This document shows positions 56,952 through 64,000 of a stretch of 64,000 nucleotides of DNA, piece after piece. The position numbers and the translations under genes were made by a program. The notes beneath the pieces are model-generated. The model searched no databases and was not told the origin of the DNA. It saw nothing but the letters and a program-made list of their open reading frames with translations. This DNA is from Camellia lanceoleosa (Eukaryota > Streptophyta > Magnoliopsida > Ericales > Theaceae). The stretch lies in contig CM045763.1 of the NCBI GenBank assembly GCA_025200525.1, positions 61,825,018 to 61,889,017 of the forward strand, given 5' to 3'. How positions within the stretch are numbered: position 1 is the first letter of the stretch; the number at the start of each line of letters is the position of its first letter.

Positions 56952-57137
56952 CTGAAGGAGATTATTCATGATTATGGCTCCATCACCAACATTGGCCTGG
57001 ACAATGTTCATGAATGTGGTACGATTCATTCGTAGTAACTGGCTCAACCTTTTGGTCCGCACTGTAAAGAGCTGTGGCCTATAACAAAGCACACCAATCT
57101 CACTGCATAGATCACCAGTTGTAGCCTCTCCAATGAC
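56952..57137 (-). CDS. AKT1-like: AKT1-like exon: cyclic-nucleotide-binding domain core
   Basis: 186 bp, acceptor GATTGCAG, donor GTTCGC. It encodes VIGEATTGDLCSEIGVLCYR, then PQLFTVRTKRLSQLLRMNRT and NIVQANVGDGAIIMNNLLQ. GDLCSEIGVL and the QLFTVRTKRL strand form the phosphate-binding cassette region of plant shaker channels. Confidence 0.93.
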
Positions 57138-57276
57138 CTGCAATCAATTATTGTAATTTAAAATCAGCACTTGCATTTTAACATGGAAATAGTGGAAAAT
57201 TCTCAATTTCCAAGTATTCAATTGCTATCTACTACTAAACAAAATTGATATCGAGAGTTTTAGAATTGAGACTTGC

Positions 57277-57309
57277 CTGTTCAGCCCCATTTTTGAAGAC
57301 ACGAAAATC
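57277..57309 (-). CDS. AKT1-like: AKT1-like 33-bp micro-exon with a GC donor
   Basis: Acceptor TTTCACAG; the exon encodes DFRVFKNGAEQ. The following donor is AG|GCAAGT, a GC-AG intron with otherwise perfect consensus. The size and content fit the small exon before VIGEA in AKT1-class genes. Confidence 0.85.
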
Positions 57310-57416
57310 CTGTGAAAGTAATTAAACATTAGAAAAGAAATCATCACTAACAAATAGAATAGAAGAAAAAGAACGCCTCAATCCTATTTTTCAAAAGAAG
57401 AAAGTTCTATAATTAC

Positions 57417-57440
57417 CACAGCTTTTGTCCATACATCTTG
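57417..57440 (-). CDS. AKT1-like: AKT1-like exon, distal part left of the LINE
   Basis: The minus strand ends in ...ACAAAAGCTGTG followed by donor GTAATT, matching the expected end of the exon that starts at 63561 (a T-x-A-V end). The bases nearest the LINE (about 57422-57449) do not match the channel well, so part of the exon may be lost or replaced by filler at the junction. Confidence 0.5.
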
Positions 57441-57449
57441 ATTATCTAA

Positions 57450-59772
57450 ATGATTTCGACGGAGCCGGCTGGGCTTCGCCGAAGGCTGATTTTCCTCGGA
57501 GACAGGTCTTTCGAGTTTGAAGAGGGGCAGGCAGATGTGATTGGTCGGAGGCGGGTAGATATTGTTGAACGGGGACATGGGGTTCGCCGCGCTATTGCTT
57601 TATTTGGTGCAGAGATTCAATGGGTTGTGGCTCAATTGCGGAAGGCTTCTACGACGAACTTTGGCGGAGTGTTTTTAGGACGGGTTTCTGGAGGTCGCCG
57701 TAGTGTGGCGTGTTGGTTGCGTCCTGAGGAGATGGGGTTTGCTGTCCAGATTGTGGTTCAAATGGGAGACCGTCGCAGTCAAATTTTTCTTCCGCAATCA
57801 TTATTTGGGGATGGGTGGGAGGGTGTTGCTCTTGTTTTAGATGGGTTTTCAATGGGAAATGGTTGGGTTACCAAAGGGCAGCAACGGCGTTTGGAGAGCG
57901 GTCCTAGGTGGCCAAATGGGAATGCGGTCGTCGTTCGTGGGTTGGGGAGGAGAGGATGTGGTGGTGCAGCAGATCGTTTCTTTTCTGGACTCATGTTTGG
58001 TGGGAAGAGTGGGGGAATTGGGGGAGCCGGGGATGGAGTTGTCTCGCCTTTCAGCTTGGGTGTTGCGGATGTGGCCAGTTACTGGAGGCGTGCAGGTGAA
58101 GGCTATTGGAGGCCAGTATGTATTGTTTATCTTTTCCTCTCAGGTCGATGCAACCAAAATCTTGGCGGGTGACTGGACGGTTGAAGGCCGCTGCCTGAGC
58201 CTTGATTGGTGGTCGCCGGATGCGTTCTGCGCTAAGGAAATTAACCATTCGCAGCGCCAGAGTTGTTGGGTTCAGGTGCTGGGTCTCCCGTTGCATCTTC
58301 GTGGAGAGCAGGTTTTTCGTGCTATTGGAGACCGTTGTGGGGGATTCATGGAGGTTGATCGTCGGTCATTACTGGAGGGACCACTGGGTTGTGCTCGAAT
58401 CAAGGTTCGTCGAACAACTACAGGTGTGCCGGCGAGAATTTCTATTCGATGGGGTGATTTGCGGTATACGCTACCTATTTGGCCGGAGGATGGACCGGCG
58501 GTGGAGCTCTGTGCGACGCCGGAGCAGCGTGATTGTGGGTTGGTTAAGGATCATCGCGATTTGGTGCGATTGCAAGGGCGAGATTCCTGCCGCGATTTGG
58601 TCAACGGAAGATACGATGCAAAGGCCATGGTATCAGATCAGGTCAACGTGATTTGGGGAAGGAGAAGCTGCGTTTGAATCCTTCATTACGGGTTGGATCT
58701 AACAAGGCTTGGGTTCCGAAAAAAAATGGGGTTTGGGCTACAGATGTTGGGCCTATTACTATAAGACCCTTGGATGATCAGATTCTACCGATAATAATAA
58801 TTTCAGATTGGGCTTGGGCGATTTGGGCCATGTTTTAAAACCATCAGAGGAGAATATTGGAGGTCCTGGGCCTCTTATTACAAGGCCCAATGTTGGTCCA
58901 GTTGGGTTGCAGGCAACTGAGAGTTTGGCCTTTGGTGACTTTGGGCCGGTTTTAAAACCATCTCAGGGCTGTTCTGGGTTGACTTCCCCAGTGGCCCATA
59001 TTTTTCAGACCCTACGTCGTGATTTGGGTTCATTACAAATGGGTCGGTTTGTCAATCGAACCCTTTCTGATCTGGGGCGGAGTAAGACCTCGGTTGCGAT
59101 TCCAGGTGATCCTACGCAGGGGAAGGGTGGTTCCGGCCCTGGACTGGATGACGTTCGTGATTCTCGTCTGCTGGCCGTCTGGCAGATGGTGTCTTATCCA
59201 GGTGATCGTACGCCGGAGTTCGGGGGTTCTGGCTTTGCACTGGCCGACGTTCACGGAATAGGCTTGTCTGCAGTCGACATGCGACCGATCCGTGGCGATG
59301 CGGATTTTGGAGGGTGGCGATGGCGGTAGGCTTGAGTTCGCATGTGCCTTCTGGGCGAGATTTGCCTTTGGTGGTTTGCCCTCTTGCCAGTTTTACTCCT
59401 GATTGCATTGGTGATGGCTGTTTTGACTCGCCTCTTGGAAAGCTTGTTGACCATAGTGCCTTGGATGGTTTGGAAATGCCTTCGCCAGAGGCAGTTTCAG
59501 AGTGGGTTCTTAGTCGTATTGCCGATGTCAGTCGTTTGCTTGGTGTTTCTTTTGAAGGGCATGAGGCTGAGGCTTTGCGCCTATTCACAGCAGTGGAACA
59601 TTCTTGGAGGCAAGGGGCTTCACCTTCAAAGGACGTGTCTGCAGTTGGGGTGCATCGTAAGGGGTTTCGGGAGTTGAAGAAATTAGAGTGTTCAGTCAAT
59701 TATGATCATGGTCGGGGGTCGAGTGGGCGGGGCCCAAGGAGAGAGCGGGGTGGTCCTTTATTGTTAAAATGA
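57450..59772 (+). pseudogene. LINE ORF1 (DUF4283-type nucleic-acid-binding protein), frameshifted
   Basis: The frame from ATG 57450 (MISTEPAGLRRRLIFLGDRS, FEFEEGQADVIGRR, FAVQIVVQMGDRRSQIFLP) shifts near 58000 into 57841-58677. That second frame carries the DUF4283-like fold (VKAIGGQYVLFIFSSQVDAT, LSLDWWSPDAF, SCWVQVLGLPLHLRGEQVFR). Later parts lie in frames 58808-59329 and 59314-59772, a low-complexity spacer with repeated GDFGPVLKPS / GDLGHVLKPS and VSYPGDRTPEFGG-like phrases. Plant LINE ORF1 proteins coat element RNA. At least three frameshifts are present. The last codon overlaps the ORF2 start (ATGA at 59769-59772). Confidence 0.75.
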
Positions 59773-62700
59773 AGTTAAAAGTTTTATCCTGGAATGTGCG
59801 TGGTTTGAATGATAGGGACAAGCGTCTAGCTGTCAGATCAGTGCTTCGAACTGCGAGACCGGATGTGGTTTGCTTGCAAGAAACCAAAATGGCGGTTTTG
59901 GATGGTGTTATAGTCAGCGAGGTTTGGGGTGGTCGGTTTATGGAGTGGTCTTATTTGCCAGCTGTGGGCACGTCTGGCGGGGTTCTTCTTTGTTGGGATA
60001 CTAGAGTGGTGGTGAAGGAGGATGTGGAGTTGGGAGGATTTTCTGTATCTTGTCTTTTCCGATGTGTGGAAGATAATTTTCGCTGGGTGTTTTCAGGGGT
60101 GTATGGCCCGATTCGAAGCTCGGAGAGGAGTGCTTTTTTGGAAGAATTGACGGATGTGGCACATCGTTGGTCTGAGCCGTGGTGTGTGGGGGGTGATTTT
60201 AACCTAGTTCGATGGCCAATGGAGAAATCAGGAAATATTAGGCGGGTCGGGTGCATTCTCAGACATTTATTGATGACATGTGTTTAGTAGATCTGCCGTT
60301 GCAGGGAGGGGGTTTCACTTGGTCTAATGGCTCTCACATGTCCCGGTTAGATCGATTCTTGGTTACTAGTGGTTTTGAGGAGCATTTTTCAGAGATTGTG
60401 CAAAGTCGCTTACCTCGCCCAGTGTCTGATCACTGGCCTATCATGCTTGATAATGGTGGGTTTCGTAGTGGGCCGACGCCTTTCCGTTTTGAAAATATGT
60501 GGTTGCAGTCCGATGGGTTTGTAGAGAGGGTTCAGAGGTGGTGGAGTAGTTATTTGGTTCGCGGTTCCCCTAGTTGTATGTTGGCCCAGAAATTAAAACT
60601 GCTTAAAGGGGATTTGAAGGTTTGGAATAGGGAGATTTTTGGTCGGGTGGAGGCTCAGAAAGCAGAAGTGGTGGCTATTCTGCAGTCTCTGGATGTTCAG
60701 GAAGTTTCTACCGGTCTTCTTGAGGCAGATGAGGTCAGAAGAGAGGCAGCTCGGCAGGACTATGTTAGATTGGCTAGGATGGAAGAAATATGTTTTAGAC
60801 AAAAATCTCGCTGTTTGTGGTTGAAGGAGGGGGACCGAAACACCAAATTCTTTCACAAAATGGCTAATGGTCATCGGAGGACTAATCAGATTGTGCGTCT
60901 TCGCGTGGATGGGAGAGATTTGTCTACGGATGAGGAGATCCGAGAAGGCATTGTGGGTTTTTATCAGCATCTTTTCCGGAAGCAAGACGGGGCTTGGAGA
61001 CCGGGATTGGATGGGGTCTTGTTTGATGTTCTCTCTATAGAGGATAGGGAGGGTTTGGTGCAGCCTTTTTCTGAGGAGGAGGTGGCGGGGGCTTTGAAGA
61101 TGATGAGTGGTGATAAGGCCCCGGGCCCAGATGGTTTCACATTGGCCTTTTTTCAGCATTGTTGGGAGGTGGTCAAGGCGGATATCATGGCAGTGTTTGG
61201 TGCCTTCTTTTCGAGTGGCCAATTTGCGCGAAGTTTCAATGCGACGTTCCTTGCTTTAATTCCGAAAAAAGGGGGGGCTGAGGATGTGAGGGATTTCAGG
61301 CCTATTAGTTTGCTTGGGAGTGTGTATAAGTTGGTGGCAAAGGTGTTAGCAAATCGACTTCGGGGTGTTTTGCAGGGCGTAGTGTCTGAGTCTCAAAATG
61401 CATTTGTTGGGGGGCGGCAGATTCTGGATGCTGTTTTGGTGGCTAATGAGTGTGTTGATTCTCGTATTCGGGAAGGTCGTCCTGGTTTGTTATGTAAGCT
61501 GGATATTGAGAAGGCTTACGATAATGTAAATTGGGATTTCCTGCTTTATATTATGGATCGTATGGGTTTTGGGTCTACATGGTGTCATTGGATGAAGTTT
61601 TGTGTCTCCACAGTGCAGATGTCTGTTTTGGTGAATGGTTCTCCGGCAGGTTTCTTTCCGACTTTTCGGGGACTTCGACAGGGGGATCCTTTATCCCCTT
61701 TGTTGTTTATTCTAGTTATGGAGGCCTTCAGTCGTTTGATATCTAGGGCTGTGCATCAAGGTTTTTTGTCAGGTTTCTCGGTGGGATCTCCTATGGGGTC
61801 AACGATTCGGGTGTCTCATTTGTTGTATGCGGATGATGCTTTGGTGTTTTGTGATGCGAAAGTAGCGCAATTGGGATTCTTACGATGTGTCTTGGTCTGT
61901 TTTGAGGCAGTCTCAGGTTTACGGATTAATTTGCGAAAGTCGGAATTGATTCCGGTGGGGGAGGTCGGGCAATTGCCAGCTTTGGCGGGAGTTTTAGGTT
62001 GTTCAGTGGCTATGTTACCGGTAACTTATTTGGGCCTACCGCTGGGTGCTACTTTCAAGGCCAAGGGGGTGTGGGATGGCGTGTTGGATCGGGTTCAACG
62101 ACGTTTGGCAGGGTGGAAGCGGCAATATTTGTCAAAGGGTGGTAGGCTGACGCTTATTAAAAGTGTGTTGAGCAGTATTCCGACTTACTTTATGTCTTTG
62201 CATGTTATTCCCGTTTCTGTGGCTGCTCGGTTGGAGAAACTTCAGAGGGATTTTTTGTGGGGGAGTGGTGCTGAGAATTTTAAATATCATTTGGTGGATT
62301 GGGGGCGGATTTGTCAGCCCAAGGAGGTGGGTGGTTTAGGTTTGCGGCGTTTGGTGCAGTTTAATTTGGCTCTATTAGGAAAGTGGTTGTGGCGGTTCGC
62401 TATGGAACGGGGTTGTTTATGGCGAAGGGTAGTGGCTTCCAAGTTTGGCGTTGATATGGGGGATTGGCAATCGGGGGTTGTGAGGGGTTCTCATGGGCGG
62501 GGCTTGTGGAAAGGAATCTGCTTGGGAAAGGGGGAGTTCTGGGAGAGGGTGACTTTCCGTGTGGGAACGGGAACGAAGGTTCGATTTTGGGTCGATAAAT
62601 GGTGTGGATCTTTGGCTTTGGCGGTGCGGTTTCCTCTGCTTTTTCGCATTGCCAGTGATCGCGAGGCCACGGTTGCCTCTTATTTGGGGTCTGGAGAGGT

Positions 62701-63330
62701 GGTGGTTTGGGATATTAAACTTCGGCGTGCGGTTCATGACTGGGAAGTTAGTCAGTTGGGGGAGTTATTTGCTTTACTGTATGGTTTGGGTTTCGTTCGT
62801 AGAGGTGAAGATGAGTTAGTTTGGGATGTGGTGGGTGCTAAAGGTCAGTTTTCTGTTCGGTCCTTTTATCGTTGTTTGGTGGGGGGGGTGAGAGGTGTGT
62901 TTCCTTGGCGGAGCATTTGGTTGTCTCGAATTCCTTCTAAGGTGGCATTCTTTGTTTGACTACCGCTTGGGTCGTAATCTTACTATTGATAATTTGGTTC
63001 ATCGAGGGCAAGTGCTTGTGAATCGGTCTTTGTATGTGTTACGAGATCTTTGAGGCTGGATCATTTGTTTCTTCATTGTTCTCTTGCTTCTCGATTATGG
63101 GGGTCGGTCTGTTCTCTTTTTGGGATTCCTTGGGTACAGCCAAAGGGGGTTGTCGAGATGTTGTGGGGTTGGCGGGGGCCCGTTGGGGAGATCTCGGCGT
63201 CGCGTGTGGTCATGGTGCCTTCTTGTTTCTTGTGGTTGGTTTGGCCGAACGCAATGTAAGAATCTTCCAAGGTCTTCGATCGGTCTTTGTGGTTGGAGGA
63301 TCGTTTCTTGATTACTTTGTATAGTTGGTT
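59769..63330 (+). pseudogene. LINE ORF2 (endonuclease-reverse transcriptase), frameshifted
   Basis: The endonuclease starts at ATG 59769 with LSWNVRGLNDRDKR, then VCLQETKM, FSGVYGP and CVGGDFNLVRWP. A one-base shift near 60245 moves the frame to 60251-62959, which continues with DRFLVTSGFEEHF and RPVSDHWPI (the SDH motif). Reverse transcriptase blocks follow: SGDKAPGPDGFTLAFFQ, DFRPISLLGSVYKLVAKVLA, SQNAFVGGRQILDAVLVANE, LCKLDIEKAYDNVNWDFL, RGLRQGDPLSPLLFILVMEA, the catalytic LLYADDALVF and YLGLPLG. The C-terminal FSVRSFYRCL and WRSIWLSRIPSKVAFFV precede the zinc-finger region, which is cut by a stop at 62957. Its remains (LGRNLTIDNLVHRGQVLVNR, DHLFLHCSLASRLWGSV) lie in other frames to about 63330. 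Confidence 0.9.
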
Positions 63331-63424
63331 AGAATGTAAAGTGGATCCGGATATTTTTTCTTTCTTAGATTTCCTGGATGATGTTCTTGGTTAGGCGAGT
63401 TTGGCTTTTTCTTTAGTTCTTCGC

Positions 63425-63479
63425 TTTGTGGCATTTTCTTGATGCTCCTTTAATAAAATTATATTTATTTATCAAAAAA
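63425..63479 (+). terminator. LINE 3' end with polyadenylation signal
   Basis: TTAATAAAATTATATTTATT, then TATCAAAAAAG, directly abutting channel exon sequence (TATGTAGAAGTCTGTCGG). AATAAA is the plant poly(A) signal core. Confidence 0.65.
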
Positions 63480-63480
63480 G

Positions 63481-63561
63481 TATGTAGAAGTCTGTCGGTG
63501 CTTCATTCTGTAAGATCACATCCTCTTTGGGAGGAAAATACTCGGCTTTCATCTCTGAAAC
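63481..63561 (-). CDS. AKT1-like: AKT1-like exon, proximal part right of the LINE
   Basis: Acceptor TTTTGAAG precedes 63561. The exon encodes VSEMKAEYFPPKEDVILQNE, then APTDFYI, where channel sequence stops and the LINE tail begins. This is the first strand of the cyclic-nucleotide-binding domain. Confidence 0.9.
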
Positions 63562-63647
63562 CTTCAAAATTTACAAAGTACAAAACCCAAATTAAGGACA
63601 AGTTCGAGTAAGACAATGGCAATAGTGACACTTTTAGTAAGTATTAC

Positions 63648-63830
63648 CAGTTGAAAGAGCAAGTCATTGGACACCCCACGAAACAGATACACCTTATCGA
63701 CAAGAGAGTAGAAAAGAAAATGTGAAATGCTTGATCGGATGGCTTTTGGAAGGGAATCAAGAGTCTCCTTCTGCTGCAGCCCCTCCGAGTCTGTTCTGAA
63801 CTTCAATGATAAGTGTGCAAGCATCTGATC
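63648..63830 (-). CDS. AKT1-like: AKT1-like exon: C-linker
   Basis: 183 bp from acceptor TCGCTGCAG to donor GTAATAC. It encodes DQMLAHLSLKFRTDSEGLQQ, then TLDSLPKAIRSSISHFLFYS and DKVYLFRGVSNDLLFQL, the highly conserved C-linker that couples the pore to the nucleotide-binding domain. It joins in frame to 63561. Upstream exons are beyond the window. Confidence 0.94.
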
Positions 63831-64000
63831 CTGCAGCGAAGCGGCAATCGGTTTCTTTTGCTAAAAATTTGATGCCGCTTGTATGGTATCTCTCTGTTAT
63901 CACATACATATAACAAAATTATAACATTATGAATAAATAACCAAATGAGAATTCAAACAAAAGGAAAGAAAAAATTGGGATATTCATTTATTGTCACGGG
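63831..64000 (-). other. Intron of the AKT1-like gene at the window edge
   Basis: AT-rich sequence with the acceptor at 63831-63832. No exon recognised. Confidence 0.7.

Larger units (their letters stand above)
57441..63479 (+). mobile_element. L1-type LINE inserted in an AKT1-like exon
   Basis: Non-LTR retrotransposon of about 6.0 kb on the plus strand, antisense to the channel gene. ORF1 (57450-59772) has the plant LINE N-terminal domain; ORF2 (59769-63330) has an apurinic-type endonuclease, RT and a zinc-finger-like end. The 3' end is AATAAAATTATATTTATTTA followed by TCAAAAAAG, a usual plant L1 tail. No target duplication could be found at the junctions. The left edge (57422-57449) is uncertain, and the 5' untranslated region seems missing or very short. 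Both ORFs contain frameshifts, so this copy cannot move itself. Confidence 0.9.
50602..63830 (-). pseudogene. AKT1-like: AKT1-type shaker K+ channel gene, 3' part, broken by a LINE in a coding exon
   Basis: On the minus strand, exons at 63648-63830, about 63481-63561 plus 57417-57440 (split by the LINE), 57277-57309, 56952-57137, 56080-56274, 55907-55982 and 50602-51557 join in frame. They encode a C-linker, cyclic-nucleotide-binding domain, ankyrin repeats and the terminal KHA domain, the order of plant AKT1-class inward rectifiers. AKT1 takes up K+ at the root plasma membrane and is activated by the CBL-CIPK23 kinase module. The voltage sensor and pore exons lie beyond the right edge. Apart from the insertion the exons have no stops and good splice sites, so inactivation looks recent. 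Intron 55906-51558 is inflated by a Copia-type element. Assignment to AKT1 rather than AKT5/SPIK is by overall motif recognition only. Confidence 0.85.

Noticed and set aside
60593..61222. 209-residue minus-strand frame
   Set aside because: Exact antisense shadow of the LINE reverse transcriptase coding region.

Overview
This is a repeat-dense, AT-rich nuclear window from a plant, very probably a eudicot. The evidence is GT-AG introns in host-type genes, L1-type LINE ORFs, Tat-lineage Ty3/gypsy and Copia-type retrotransposons, CACTA and Mutator-like DNA transposons, and a shaker-type K+ channel of the AKT1 class. The species cannot be named from the sequence. Almost nothing here is an intact single-copy gene: the window is mostly a stack of nested mobile elements, many of which can be delimited to the base by target-site duplications (TSDs).

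Layout. 206-5388: a non-autonomous CACTA element with CACTACAAGAAA ends and dense subterminal GGCGAC/TTTGGTCGCC repeats. It carries intron-containing fragments of two unrelated host genes, a PWP1-type WD40 protein and the proteasome lid subunit RPN5, both decayed. 5.4-21.3 kb: gene-free AT-rich DNA with MITEs and Mutator-like elements (MULEs). MULE A (7261-8933) holds a solo LTR. MULE B (16454-18921) holds a striking two-armed array of a 20-bp palindrome alternating with GC-rich spacers. 21283-32136: one complete but decayed Tat-lineage Ty3/gypsy element on the minus strand, with gag, protease, RT, RNase H, a second RNase H and integrase, an extra antisense ORF, and 3' tandem repeats. 32.1-36.2 kb: AT-rich DNA with MITE families. 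36173-44767: MULE D, whose apparent 8.6 kb length is mostly two later insertions that survive as solo LTRs (4.2 kb and 2.1 kb, each with a perfect 5-bp TSD). 44.8-50.6 kb: MITEs and a small MULE (E).

50602-63830 and beyond: the 3' part of an AKT1-type inward-rectifying K+ channel gene on the minus strand, running off the right edge. Its exons cover the C-linker, part of the cyclic-nucleotide-binding domain, ankyrin repeats and the KHA domain, all with open frames. A 2.4 kb non-autonomous Copia-type element sits in one intron. A roughly 6 kb L1-type LINE sits inside a coding exon in the opposite orientation, which should knock this allele out unless it is spliced around.

The best candidates for something undescribed are the palindrome/GC-spacer array inside MULE B, the two-gene capture in the CACTA element, and the LINE break in the AKT1-like gene. 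Coordinates of splice sites and element ends were read by eye; no alignment or database search was run.
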